Source: Cyanobacteriota bacterium (GTDB lineage Bacteria > Cyanobacteriota > Cyanobacteriia > PCC-6307 > Cyanobiaceae). Taken from it: 44,948 nucleotides of DNA. Positions 8,601 to 16,181 of this stretch are shown here, piece by piece (within the stretch, counting starts at the first letter, position 1; every line of letters begins with the position of its first letter). Position numbers and translations under genes: made by a program. The stretch lies in NCBI GenBank assembly GCA_026389335.1, contig JAPLIB010000037.1, positions 1 to 44,948 on the forward strand, in the 5' to 3' direction. The notes below the pieces were generated by a model, which was not told the DNA's origin, made no database searches, and saw nothing but the letters and a program-made list of their open reading frames with translations.

Positions 8601-9119
8601 TCAGGCGACAGCAGCAGCTGCGCGATCGAAGTAAGTGCCGACTTCGGACATCAGGGCGGAGCAATCGCCGGAAGTGATGCCGTTGCGATCATTGGCAATC
8701 GAAATTGCAGCATCTTTCATGCTACGCACTCCTACTGCGACGGAAGCGCCAGGTACGCCGAGAGCGAGATATGTTTCACGCAAGCCATTAAGGCAACGGT
8801 CTTCAAGCACGGAAGCGTCGCCTGCAAAGATCGCGTACGTGATATAGCGAAGGATGATTTCCATATCGCGTAGGCAGGCAGCCATGCGGCGATTGGTGTA
8901 GGCGTTGCCGCCTGGGGAGGTCAAGGCAGGTTGCTGCTCGAATAAAGTGCGAGCAGCGTTGGTGACAATGGCGGATGCACTAGAGGTGATCCGATTGACA
9001 GTGTCTAGGCGTTTGTTGCTCTCAGCCACCATCGATGCCAGAGCATCGATCTGGCCAGAACTGATGAATTCGCCGCGGGCATCAGCCTGCGCAACGACCT
9101 TGGTGAAGGCGTCGAACAT
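8601..9119 (-). CDS. cpcB: C-phycocyanin beta subunit
   Basis: The 172 residues match the family length. Both chromophore sites are intact: Cys82 in [17 protein letters not shown] and Cys153 in [12 protein letters not shown]. Asn72, the site of the conserved gamma-N-methylation, is present in PGGNAY. It pairs with CpcA in phycocyanin. Cys153 is the expected substrate of the CpcT-type lyase encoded at 12704-13315, and Cys82 of a CpcS-type lyase not seen here. The roughly 380 bp upstream contain no gene and should carry the cpcBA promoter. Confidence 0.98.
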   Translation of the reverse strand: MFDAFTKVVAQADARGEFISSGQIDALASMVAESNKRLDTVNRITSSASAIVTNAARTLFEQQPALTSPGGNAYTNRRMAACLRDMEIILRYITYAIFAGDASVLEDRCLNGLRETYLALGVPGASVAVGVRSMKDAAISIANDRNGITSGDCSALMSEVGTYFDRAAAAVA

Positions 9120-9500
9120 TGAGGTAGCTCCTGTTCTCGACCGGAGTCGGGAGGGTGGGTAAGGGGGTGAGGCGACCGGAGTGACGGGCTTGCGCCTGTC
9201 CGCTATGGGAGCCTTTGAATCAAGCGGGAGGACGTGGCCTTGACCCGGGCGTTGGCGAGGCGGGGGATGCTCGCAATACGCAGGTCGGGACCCGTTGTTG
9301 TATCCCGTCCGATCGCACCATTGTTGATCCCTGCAGCGGTTAGTCGTGGCTGACGTAACAAACGGTCATTGCCCTGGCCCAGTCCTGTGATTGCAACCTG
9401 TCTGGCCGCTAACGCAGCGGCGCTCCTGCCAATGAAGAGGGGCCCATGCAGGGCCCCGGAGGAGAAGGGGTTGGAGCCGCCATGGCAAGGGCGCCTGACC
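9120..9500 (-). promoter_or_regulatory. Intergenic region with presumed cpcBA leader/promoter
   Basis: About 380 bp separate cpcD from cpcB without a convincing reading frame. The spacing and the high demand for phycocyanin imply a promoter and leader for cpcBA here, but I could not pick a single convincing -10/-35 pair by eye. The part next to cpcD holds a strong hairpin, listed separately. Confidence 0.5.
9439..9457 (-). terminator. Hairpin after cpcD (terminator or attenuator)
   Basis: GGGGCCC and GGGCCCC form a perfect 7-bp stem around a 5-nt loop, 44 bp after the cpcD stop. On the minus strand it is followed by TCTTCATT rather than a T run, so termination may be partial. That would fit uncoupling of the low-copy linkers cpcCD from high-copy cpcBA. 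Confidence 0.55.
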
Positions 9501-9758
9501 TCAGCTCTTGGACTTGAGTTTGGATTTTTTGGGGGCTGTGGTGGCCGCCGGGATGTCTCCGCCGCTCACGGCCACCTCGGTGACCTTGCCGCCCATGCGG
9601 TGCACCAGCTGCAGCGTTTCATTCATTCGGGTGTAGGGGACCTGCATGACGCAGTCGGCACTGCGCACGAAGTCGTTTTGGGCCAGCCCGGTGACCGTGA
9701 TCGTGACCTGTCGGCCGTTGCCGAAGCTGGTGCCTCGGGTGCCTGCAGAAACCTTCAT
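9501..9758 (-). CDS. cpcD: Phycobilisome rod-capping linker CpcD
   Basis: This 85-aa protein consists of a single CpcD domain (QVTITVTGLAQNDFVR, then VPYTRMNETLQLVHRMGGKV) with a lysine-rich tail (KKSKLKSKS). CpcD caps the distal end of phycocyanin rods and limits rod length. The length fits the family (about 80-90 aa). It starts 45 bp after the cpcC stop on the same strand, so cpcC and cpcD are probably co-transcribed. A GC-rich hairpin follows the stop codon. Confidence 0.96.
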   Translation of the reverse strand: MKVSAGTRGTSFGNGRQVTITVTGLAQNDFVRSADCVMQVPYTRMNETLQLVHRMGGKVTEVAVSGGDIPAATTAPKKSKLKSKS

Positions 9759-9803
9759 GGGGTTGATGCGGTGGGGTGGGGGGAAAGGGAGGAGCGGGGG
9801 CGC

Positions 9804-10655
9804 TCAGTTGACGGGGGTGAGGCTGGCGATGCGGCCTCCCTGGCGCTGCACCTGCTGCTGCACCTCCAGCAGTTTGTTGAAGGGCACGAACAACACCCGG
9901 TTGCTGCGCTTGTGCAGGCGGTAATTATTGAAGCCGGTGATCTCCACCCGGAAGGTGCGACCTTCTTCGCCGGCGCCCACACCCTGACGGGTGACACCGT
10001 CGCTGGAGACGGCGCGGAAGACACTGCCCTTGGCGTTGGGGCTCACCACCGCCATCGGCTTCTCGGCGTGAACCGAGGGGTTCAGGCGCGACTGGGTTTT
10101 GAGGGCATCACCTCGCACCGAGGCGCCGACGCCGCGGGCCAGTTGCAGCATGTAGGAATACTGCAGGCCCTGCTGACCGGCGGAATAATCCCAGCCGTGC
10201 AGGTAGGGAACCACTTCGTCGCCAAAGCGATTCTGGTATTCGGCACTGTCGAGGTAGGAATCAATCTCGGCGTCGTAGCCCTGTTCCTGCAGAATCGTGA
10301 AGTGGTGCAGCATCTCCGCCTTGTTCTGGGGAGCGCGGCCGAGCAGGTGTTCGAAGTTCAGCTCGATGAAGCGATAGGCGTTGCAGTTCTCAAAGAACTT
10401 CGCCTTGTACAGACCGCTCTTGGCCACCTGACGCACGAACTCCCGCACGCTCAGGTAGCCACGTTTGAAGAGAGACTCCGGCCCTTCCAGCCGCTCGCTG
10501 GCCATGAGGTACTGGTTGCCGAGCACCTGCCTGTAGACCGCACGGATCACGGCCGCCTTGTCGTTTTCAGTGGCGTTGGACCAGTTTTCCTTGTTGCGGT
10601 CGCTGGCGAAACGCTCGATGCCCAGATAGGCAGCGTTGGCGAGTGTTATGGGCGT
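9804..10655 (-). CDS. cpcC: Phycocyanin rod linker CpcC (non-standard start codon?)
   Basis: It has a linker domain (YRQVLGNQYLMASERLEG, FENCNAYRFIELNFEHLLGR, YLDSAEYQNRFGD) followed by a C-terminal CpcD-type domain (GVGAGEEGRTFRVEI, KRSNRVLFVPFNKL, ASLTPVN). The conserved N-terminus continues upstream of the first usual start codon (GTG at 10548-10550). The frame reads PITLANAAYLGIERF just after 10655, where the family normally begins M-x-I/F. The codon at the expected start is ACG, and no in-frame ATG, GTG or TTG occurs between there and the preceding stop. From 10655 the product is 283 aa, a normal CpcC length; from the GTG it would be 248 aa and lack part of the conserved N-terminus. Either an unusual start, a point mutation or a sequence error is involved. 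Confidence 0.9.
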   Translation of the reverse strand, partial: TPITLANAAYLGIERFASDRNKENWSNATENDKAAVIRAVYRQVLGNQYLMASERLEGPESLFKRGYLSVREFVRQVAKSGLYKAKFFENCNAYRFIELNFEHLLGRAPQNKAEMLHHFTILQEQGYDAEIDSYLDSAEYQNRFGDEVVPYLHGWDYSAGQQGLQYSYMLQLARGVGASVRGDALKTQSRLNPSVHAEKPMAVVSPNAKGSVFRAVSSDGVTRQGVGAGEEGRTFRVEITGFNNYRLHKRSNRVLFVPFNKLLEVQQQVQRQGGRIASLTPVN

Positions 10656-10763
10656 GGGCCTGGGGAGATGGCGATGGGGAGAAAGCAGTTCGGCAGCCTG
10701 AATGTCTCAACCTGAGGCTGCAAGGCGGATCCTATGGGCCTGCCTTGACATCAGGACAAGGCT

Positions 10764-10780
10764 TTCACAATCGTTACAAA
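10764..10780. promoter_or_regulatory. Candidate RpaB (HLR1-like) site, weak
   Basis: TTCACAAT-C-GTTACAAA resembles the HLR1 pair of direct repeats bound by RpaB, consensus (G/T)TTACA(A/T)(A/T) twice. One repeat has a mismatch and the spacer is 1 bp rather than 2. It lies about 110 bp upstream of the expected cpcC start and about 75 bp upstream of the divergent gene at 10857. RpaB itself is encoded in the window. Confidence 0.25.
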
Positions 10781-10856
10781 GGCTTGGACGGCCTGCCCCC
10801 TGGCGGCGTGGTGCGGCACCGATACCATCCCGCCAGAACCCTGGCGCCGTCTTGCC

Positions 10857-11288
10857 ATGACGTCTCTGTCCCAGCCTCCCGCCTGGTCCAACCGCCTGGC
10901 TGATCAGTTGCAGCTGCTCTCTGAGGTGGCGGAAAGTCTCACGTATCGCCTGCTGGAGTTCGAGGAGAGGCTGGCGTGCCAGGAGCAGCAGCTCTTGGCG
11001 CGGCAGGCGGCGGCCGAGCCTGAACTGGTGGAGGAGCTGGAATTGAGGTTGCTTGCCACCGACGATCGCTTGGCCCTGATTGAAGCCATGCTGGCTGCCG
11101 CCGAGGGCCCAACTGCAGCCCGTCATCTCCAGTCGGTGCGTCGAGCGAGCACCCATCTCCAGGCCCCGGGTTCGCCGTTGTCGACTCGCCAGGCGGCAGG
11201 CCACGCGCCCGCTGAGGTTGAGATTGCGGTGGAGGATCCCTTTGTCGAGGAAGGCGAACAGCCCTTCATGGATGAACTGATCGCCTAA
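10857..11288 (+). CDS. Hypothetical coiled-coil protein inside the cpc locus
   Basis: This 143-aa protein is not recognised. It is soluble, acidic and probably mostly alpha-helical. Residues 10-80 show heptad-like spacing of Leu and Glu (LADQLQLLSEVAESL, LLEFEERLACQEQQ, ELELRLLATDDRLALIEAML), suggesting a coiled coil. The second half is Ala/Pro/Glu-rich, ending in FMDELIA. It is the only plus-strand gene of the phycobilisome region, divergent from cpcC and convergent with the CpcL-like gene, whose stop is 12 bp beyond. Codon use matches the GC-rich neighbours, supporting real coding. A phycobilisome role is inferred only from location. Confidence 0.7.
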   Translation: MTSLSQPPAWSNRLADQLQLLSEVAESLTYRLLEFEERLACQEQQLLARQAAAEPELVEELELRLLATDDRLALIEAMLAAAEGPTAARHLQSVRRASTHLQAPGSPLSTRQAAGHAPAEVEIAVEDPFVEEGEQPFMDELIA

Positions 11289-11300
11289 GACGAGGCGCGT

Positions 11301-12068
11301 TCAGGAGCCGGCCGTGCTCAGCATGGTGGCCGCGGTGTAGAGCACGAAGCCGGTGAGCACGAAGCCTCCGGTGGTGACCAGTCCCTGCCAGAGCTTGCGG
11401 GCCAGTGGCGAGGGGGCATCAGCCAGCCAGGCCGGGCGGGGTAGGGAGAAACCGCCGTTCGGAGACCAGGCCGTACCGTGACCGACCGGGGCCCGGCGAG
11501 CCACCGCTTCACGCCAATAGCGGTCGTAGCGGGGGGCCTGCTGGTTGAAGGGCAGCGTTCCCTGCGCCTGGCCGGCTAGCACCCTCGAGCGCTGGTAGGG
11601 CACGGTGTCGTAGCCAAAGTTGTCGAGATATTCGTCGGAATTGAGCAGGTGGTCGATCAGGCCGATAAGGCCATGCTGGGCGATCAGGATCGAGAGGGAG
11701 ATCCGTTCCTGGTTGCCATGCACTGAACGCCCCAGCACCCGCCCGATGATCTGATCGACCATCCGATAGTTGCTGTTGCAGCGGTAGAAGTCGTCGCGGA
11801 ATTTGCTGGACAACAGCAGGCTGCGCACGAAGTCGCGCACGGTGATCTGACGACTGCGCAACTGGGATTCGAGCACCGCGTCGCGGTCCACCTTGAAGGC
11901 GTGGAAGTAGATCTGGCGGTAGGCCTGCTCAATCAGCTCGTTGGCATTGGTGGCATTGCGACCGATTGTCTGGGGTACCTGCCGCGGGGTGTCGTCATTG
12001 CCGATCGCGAACGGCTTGACCCGGGCGTTCTGGCTGATGCGAGCTGTGGCGAGCAAGGGAAGACTCAT
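11301..12068 (-). CDS. cpcL: CpcG/CpcL-type linker with C-terminal hydrophobic tail (copy 1)
   Basis: It is a 255-aa protein of the rod-core linker family: N-terminus MSLPLLATARISQNARV, linker domain about 50-180 (IYFHAFKVDRDAVLESQLRS, FYRCNSNYRMVDQI, YDTVPYQRS), then LPFNQQAPRYD. The end carries the membrane-like stretch TTGGFVLTGFVLYTAATML (about residues 230-250), preceded by RPAWLADAPSPLARKLW. That architecture matches CpcL, which tethers phycocyanin rods to the thylakoid membrane, more than soluble CpcG. It is a paralog of 5740-6498, with long identical blocks. Upstream lie about 630 bp without a gene. No soluble CpcG is visible in this window, so one is expected elsewhere if conventional core-containing phycobilisomes are made. 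Confidence 0.88.
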   Translation of the reverse strand: MSLPLLATARISQNARVKPFAIGNDDTPRQVPQTIGRNATNANELIEQAYRQIYFHAFKVDRDAVLESQLRSRQITVRDFVRSLLLSSKFRDDFYRCNSNYRMVDQIIGRVLGRSVHGNQERISLSILIAQHGLIGLIDHLLNSDEYLDNFGYDTVPYQRSRVLAGQAQGTLPFNQQAPRYDRYWREAVARRAPVGHGTAWSPNGGFSLPRPAWLADAPSPLARKLWQGLVTTGGFVLTGFVLYTAATMLSTAGS

Positions 12069-12703
12069 GGGGGAGAAAGGGGGGAGGGATGTCCGAAGCT
12101 TGGTGCGAACCGTAGGCCGATCATTCGGATCTCACGCTCTCTGGGGTGCCATCTCGCCAAAGTCCTTCACGTCGCCGTTGGCGCGCGCCTGTCGAAGCCG
12201 AGTCGCCGTTGGTTGGACCTCTGGGTGGTTCCGGGCAGGGCGATTGGGGCTGCTGAGTGCGCCTGCCTCCGTGGTGTGTCGAGTCCATGCAGGCAGATCT
12301 CGGTCGCCTCTGCGTTCAATCCAGCGCCTTGCTCGCTGATTCGCACCTGACGGCGCGGTCGGAGTCATCACGCTCGGCCTGCTGCTCTGTTTGGTGTGGC
12401 TCGGGCCCGTGGATCCGAGCGTTACCGGTTGTTTGCTCCTGGCCGCTGATCCTGTCTCTCGCTCATGGTGGCGATGCGATCGTTCTGCACGCCATCGCGT
12501 CTGGCAGCCATCGCTTGTCCTGCGATCGAGCTTGCGGTGGTCAGTCGGTCGGGACTGGCTCAGCTGATATCAATCCCTTTGCAGGTGCTGTTTTGCCCCT
12601 GGCTGCGTTCTCCCAGCCATCAGATCCCCTGGCCGCTCCAGGTGGCGAATCACCCTGGCCGCTCCCTGGAGGCCCGCCGCTGGGTTTCGGGCACAAGGCC
12701 TGT
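12069..12703. other. Gene-poor gap upstream of CpcL-like gene
   Basis: About 635 bp with no convincing gene on either strand. Open frames exist because of high GC, but none shows a recognisable domain, and those on the plus strand run antisense into the CpcT gene. The right end holds the 3' flank of cpcT; the left end must hold the promoter for the CpcL-like gene. Confidence 0.5.
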
Positions 12704-13315
12704 TCAGGTGGACGAGCTCTCCAGAGTCTCGAGCCAGGGGTCGGGAATCTCCTGGCTGTAGTCGTCGGTGCGCTCGAACTCGAACGGTCCGGCCAGGGAG
12801 CCCCAGAGCTGTTCATGGGTCTGGGGATCGTGGCCGCGATCGATGGTGCGCATGCCACGGGGATCCAGTTCGAAACTGCTGACCAGATAGGCCGTGGATC
12901 CTTTGCGTTCCACCAGGCAGCGGCAGCCAGGCTCCACTTCGCCGATGAAGCCCTCCCCCTGTTCGCGCACCACATAGGTGCAGCCTTCCAGCGGCCGCAG
13001 GTCATCAGGGCCGATGGTGTCCCGTTTGGCGACATCCTCGACGGCGCCCCAGAAGCGTTCGTCACTGTGAAGAGCCTGGTTGTGGATGACCAGGGATCCG
13101 TCCCGCCGTTCGGCTCGCAGCACTCGAATGCGGTAGGGCGCAGCCGGATTGATTGCGTAGGACTGCTCTAACAGCAGAGATCCGGGTGGCAGCTGCGGCA
13201 GGGGCCGGAACTTCACCAGGATGTGGGCGTAGAGAGGGGGATTCTCGAAGGCCTGGGCCTGGTTGCTGAAGCCGGCGCTCAGCATCCGGACCAGACGGGT
13301 GAGGGAGCTGCTCAT
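12704..13315 (-). CDS. cpcT: CpcT/CpeT-type phycobiliprotein lyase
   Basis: This 203-aa protein has the CpcT/CpeT family pattern. The N-terminal FSNQAQAFENPPLYAHILVK is followed by the LLLEQSYAINPAAPYRIRV block, a central GCTYVVREQGEGFIGEV segment and LVSSFELDPRG near the end. CpcT attaches phycocyanobilin to Cys153 of CpcB (and CpeT-type members to related sites). The length fits the family (about 190-210 aa). Its position at the head of the phycocyanin locus, with cpcB present and its Cys153 intact, supports the CpcT assignment over CpeT. The next gene upstream, at 13325, ends only 9 bp before its start, so they are probably co-transcribed. Confidence 0.9.
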   Translation of the reverse strand: MSSSLTRLVRMLSAGFSNQAQAFENPPLYAHILVKFRPLPQLPPGSLLLEQSYAINPAAPYRIRVLRAERRDGSLVIHNQALHSDERFWGAVEDVAKRDTIGPDDLRPLEGCTYVVREQGEGFIGEVEPGCRCLVERKGSTAYLVSSFELDPRGMRTIDRGHDPQTHEQLWGSLAGPFEFERTDDYSQEIPDPWLETLESSST

Positions 13316-13324
13316 GCTCAGAAC

Positions 13325-13558
13325 CTACAGACCGAGAAGCCGCACACGGAACTCCCCCACCTGGCGGGCCTGGCTGGGGTCATCCTGGGCGAAGGGGTGG
13401 TCAGCCACCTGGCTGAGGATCAGATCGAGTTTCGCTACTGAGCTGAGGCCGTGGCTGGGCTCGCGCTTGCCGTGGTCCTGCCAGGCCTCATCAAAAGCCT
13501 GCGCAAAGCTGTCGGCGTTGTTGAAGATGCGATCGGTGAAGGCTTGCGGCTGTTGCAT
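13325..13558 (-). CDS. Small conserved-looking hypothetical protein upstream of cpcT
   Basis: The 77-aa product begins MQQPQAFTDRIFNNADSF and ends GEFRVRLLGL. No known domain is recognised; it is soluble with mixed charge. The start at 13558 was chosen because any longer version would read through the tRNA-Phe gene just upstream. The 9-bp gap to cpcT suggests one transcript. Function unknown; a link to bilin attachment would be inference only. Confidence 0.65.
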   Translation of the reverse strand: MQQPQAFTDRIFNNADSFAQAFDEAWQDHGKREPSHGLSSVAKLDLILSQVADHPFAQDDPSQARQVGEFRVRLLGL

Positions 13559-13581
13559 GGAATCAATGCCGCGCGTCGTGA

Positions 13582-13654
13582 TGCCAGGACCCAGATTTGA
13601 ACTGGGGACACGGCGATTTTCAATCGCCTGCTCTACCAACTGAGCTATCCCGGC
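13582..13654 (-). tRNA. trnF: tRNA-Phe (GAA)
   Basis: This 73-nt cloverleaf has acceptor GCCGGGA pairing with TCCTGGC (one G-T pair) and discriminator A. The D-arm is AGCTCAGTTGGTAGAGC, the anticodon loop TTGAAAA has anticodon GAA, and the T-loop is TTCAAAT. CCA is not encoded. It sits between comF and the small gene at 13325. Confidence 0.97.
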
Positions 13655-13696
13655 TTGCCGCCCAGGCAAGGGCCGAGGCGACCCGAAGATCTTAGA

Positions 13697-14308
13697 TCAC
13701 GACCCCCTTGGGGCCTTGGGGCCGGGGTTCGACGGTGTGCGGGCCAGGCAGACCATGCCCAGCACCGGCCAGCCCGCCGCCTTCAGGCAGAGGGCGCCGT
13801 TGAGGGCAGTGGCACCGGTGGTCAGGATGTCGTCCACGAGCAGCACGGGTCGGCGGCGCCGTTGGTCGTCGGGGGGCTGGCAGTAAAAGGCTCCTTGCTG
13901 GTTGGCCAGCCTCAGCTGGCGCCCGAGATGGTGCTGGCCCAGCACCGGGTGGGAGCGCTCCAGCAGGTTGGCCTGCCGCAGGCCCAGGTTCTTGGCCAGG
14001 CTGCTGCAGATCAGCGGTGGTATCGGGTTGCCGCGGCGTTTCCAGCTGGGGATCGGCACCAGCAGGGGGGATGGGCCTATTTGGCCGGCGGCCAGGGCGG
14101 CCAGCCTGGGCTGCAGCGGCTTCAGCAGCGCCGCCACCAGCTTCGGTTGGGGCCGGAGCTTCAGGTCCAGCAGCCGTTGCCGCAGTTCACCGCCATAGCT
14201 GCCACTGCTCCACCAGGACAGGGGCGCCTGCCCCCTCAGGCCGCCGGCTGGCAGGCCCAGGCGCTGGTCACAGGCACGGCAGAAGCCCGCCCCGTTGGCC
14301 TCCGCCAA
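13697..14308 (-). CDS. comF: ComF-family phosphoribosyltransferase-like protein
   Basis: ComF proteins are needed for DNA uptake or processing in competent bacteria. The C-terminal half has the PRTase signature VLLVDDILTTGATALNGAL, with VPIPSWKRRGNPIPPLICSS before it. From the TTG at 14308 the product is 203 aa. The family's N-terminal zinc ribbon has its second pair in FCRACDQ. The first pair, PCPLC, lies upstream of that TTG in the same open frame, which continues to about 14440 without any ATG, GTG or TTG. The true start may therefore be a rare codon near LLERGLAALPLGW. dprA, another competence gene, is also in the window. Confidence 0.82.
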   Translation of the reverse strand: MAEANGAGFCRACDQRLGLPAGGLRGQAPLSWWSSGSYGGELRQRLLDLKLRPQPKLVAALLKPLQPRLAALAAGQIGPSPLLVPIPSWKRRGNPIPPLICSSLAKNLGLRQANLLERSHPVLGQHHLGRQLRLANQQGAFYCQPPDDQRRRRPVLLVDDILTTGATALNGALCLKAAGWPVLGMVCLARTPSNPGPKAPRGS

Positions 14309-14452
14309 GGGAGGCAGCTGCCGGCAGAGGGGGCAAGGGGTGGCCAGCAGCCAGCCGAGTGGCAGGGCCGCCAGGCCGCGTTCGAGCAGGTCAACAACGG
14401 GGAAAGGCTTCAGGGGGAGAGCTGCCTGCGTCAGCAGCTGGGATCAACTGCT

Positions 14453-14725
14453 TCAAGGGTTCCCCGGCAGCGACCTGAGCATGCTCACCAGCGTGCGATG
14501 GGCATCGTCGCTGTCGCTGAGGGTGTGGTCGAACGGCACCTCCACGGTGTTGCCATCCACCTCCAGCCGCATCGCCTCGGGAGCCACCGCCAACATTCGA
14601 GCACTCTGGGCATTGGTCAGGCCGCCGTAGTGGCGGGCATAGGCGAGCACGGCGGCGGCGTGATCGTCGTTCATGTGTTTGCAGATCCGATCGCTCACGG
14701 CCGGGGTCAGGGGGTCGGCGCTCAT
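14453..14725 (-). CDS. DUF2470-domain protein
   Basis: The 90-aa protein starts MSADPLTPAVSDRI and carries the DUF2470 pattern: KHMNDDHAAAVLAYARHYGG, a central MRLEVDGNTVEVPF and the C-terminal DDAHRTLVSMLRSL. This domain is found alone in cyanobacteria and at the C-terminus of haem-utilisation and split-barrel proteins. The start at 14725 was chosen over an upstream ATG because the added residues are an arginine/proline-rich shadow. It follows the 39-aa membrane gene by 32 bp. The exact role is unknown; haem or tetrapyrrole binding is suggested by family context only. Confidence 0.85.
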   Translation of the reverse strand: MSADPLTPAVSDRICKHMNDDHAAAVLAYARHYGGLTNAQSARMLAVAPEAMRLEVDGNTVEVPFDHTLSDSDDAHRTLVSMLRSLPGNP

Positions 14726-14757
14726 GTCGGCAGGGTGGAGATGGGGGGATTCTGGAG

Positions 14758-14877
14758 TCAGGCGGCGCCGAAGCGCTGCCACAGCAACAGGCCCAGGCGG
14801 ATGGCACTGAAGCCCACGTAGCCGGCCAGCACCACGAACAGCGCCATGGAGAGGATCGTTTGGAGGCGCGCGTTCAT
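14758..14877 (-). CDS. 39-aa single-span membrane protein
   Basis: This tiny protein, [20 protein letters not shown] plus about 19 more residues, has one transmembrane helix (about residues 8-33) and ends RLGLLLWQRFGAA. Its ATG overlaps the stop of the upstream kinase gene (ATGA), so translation is probably coupled. I do not recognise it as a known photosystem or cytochrome b6f subunit. The overlap and clean hydrophobic profile support a real gene. Confidence 0.65.
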   Translation of the reverse strand: MNARLQTILSMALFVVLAGYVGFSAIRLGLLLWQRFGAA

Positions 14878-16181
14878 CGGGTTGCAACGACTGACCCCCC
14901 CATCCTGGCCTGAGCCTGCAACGCCAGGCGGGCCATCCCCAGCGCCGCCGAAAGTCCGGGACGGTTGCGCACCGTGATGCCGAGAGCCCGCTGACGCATC
15001 AGGCGCCACTGGGGATTGCGGGCGCCACCCCCGAGGGTGATCACCTGGCGCAGGGGTGGAGCGCCAAGCTCGCCCAGGCGGCGCCAGCCCCTGGCTTCGA
15101 TCAGCGTCAGCCCTTCCAGCAGGGCCTGCAGGTAGAGCGCATCGCTCACCGGCCGCGGTTCCAGCCGAGGCTCCAGGGTTGGATCATCCACCGGGAAGCG
15201 CTCACCGGGTGCGGGCAGCGGCAGCAGCTGGAGTCCGGTGGGACGCTCGGGATCGATCTGGCGACTCAGCTCCGTGATCTGGGCATCGGTATAGAAACGG
15301 CGCAGCACGCCCGCGCCGGCATTGGAGGCTCCGCCCACCAGCCAGCGGCCGGCGATCCGATGGCAGCTGAGGCCGGGGCCGCGGATCGGGGAAGCTGCGA
15401 ATTGTTTCAGCACCATCGTTGTGCCCAGCACGGTGACGCCGTCCCCCTCCTGGGGATCAGCGGCCAGGATGGCGGCAGTGGCATCGGTGCTGCCGGCCAC
15501 CACCAGACAGCTGCCGGGCAGGCCCAGAGCCAGGGCGCTCGCTGTCGCCAGCGGGCCCAGCACCGTGCCGCTGGCCTGGATGGTGGGCAGGGCAGGCGCC
15601 CACGGCTGGGAGGCGATGCTGCCGGCCCAGTGGCCCCGCTCCAGATCCCAGCCAAGTCGGAGATTGTTGCCCTCTTCCCCCCAGCGCCAGTCCGCCAGCA
15701 GCCAGCCCATCAGCCAATCAGCCTGATGGCGCAGCAGCAACTCCGGACCTGCCCCGGTCTGGTGCGCTTGCTGCAGCAGCTGCAGCGCCCTGGCCAGGCT
15801 GCCACTGGCACTGGCCGCCGGGCTCGGGCCCGTGGCGGCGCAAAGCTCGGCGGCTGCTTTTGCCTGCTGTGGGAAGGCCTGGTGGTAAGGCAGGGCGAGG
15901 CCGAGGGCTCCATCCAGCAGGGAGCCATCCGGCCGGCAGAGCAACAAAGTGCCGGAGGTGCCATCGATGGAGATGGCTTCCACCTTCTGGCGCAGCTCGG
16001 CGGGCAACTGCTGAGCCAGCGAGATCAGGCCCTGGCGCCAGGCTGTGGGCTGGTTGAAGGATCCGGGGTAAGGGCTGCTGGTCTCGATCAGCAGCCTGGC
16101 CTTGCCCTCGCCGTCGGCTTCTGCCAGGGCGAGACGCAGGCCGCTGCTGCCGAGATCAAGCCCCAGCGCCAGTGGCGACAC
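14874..16181 (-). CDS. FGGY-family carbohydrate kinase
   Basis: The product has 435 residues from GTG at 16181. The FGGY ATPase fold shows as [14 protein letters not shown] (phosphate-1, N-terminus), [36 protein letters not shown] and [13 protein letters not shown] near the C-terminus (adenosine motif). Such enzymes phosphorylate sugars such as xylulose, ribulose or glycerol; the substrate is not clear from sequence. Cyanobacterial homologues have been linked to xylulose or ribulose. The GTG start overlaps the 3' end of metK by 26 bp. Reading further upstream in this frame only gives an antisense-like shadow of metK, so that extension was rejected. The 3' end overlaps the next small gene. Confidence 0.88.
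   Translation of the reverse strand: MSPLALGLDLGSSGLRLALAEADGEGKARLLIETSSPYPGSFNQPTAWRQGLISLAQQLPAELRQKVEAISIDGTSGTLLLCRPDGSLLDGALGLALPYHQAFPQQAKAAAELCAATGPSPAASASGSLARALQLLQQAHQTGAGPELLLRHQADWLMGWLLADWRWGEEGNNLRLGWDLERGHWAGSIASQPWAPALPTIQASGTVLGPLATASALALGLPGSCLVVAGSTDATAAILAADPQEGDGVTVLGTTMVLKQFAASPIRGPGLSCHRIAGRWLVGGASNAGAGVLRRFYTDAQITELSRQIDPERPTGLQLLPLPAPGERFPVDDPTLEPRLEPRPVSDALYLQALLEGLTLIEARGWRRLGELGAPPLRQVITLGGGARNPQWRLMRQRALGITVRNRPGLSAALGMARLALQAQARMGGSVVATR

Noticed and set aside
9369..10715. Long plus-strand open frame opposite cpcD and cpcC
   Set aside because: It is the antisense shadow of two clearly recognised linker genes in a GC-rich genome; its translation is His/Gly/Val-rich without any domain.
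12257..13171. Plus-strand open frame of about 300 codons across the gap and cpcT
   Set aside because: It runs antisense through the recognised CpcT gene, and the part in the gap shows no family features.
13559..13669. N-terminal extension of the 77-aa protein upstream of cpcT
   Set aside because: It reads through the tRNA-Phe gene; the peptide GIAQLVEQAIENRRVPSSNL is the familiar false translation of a tRNA.
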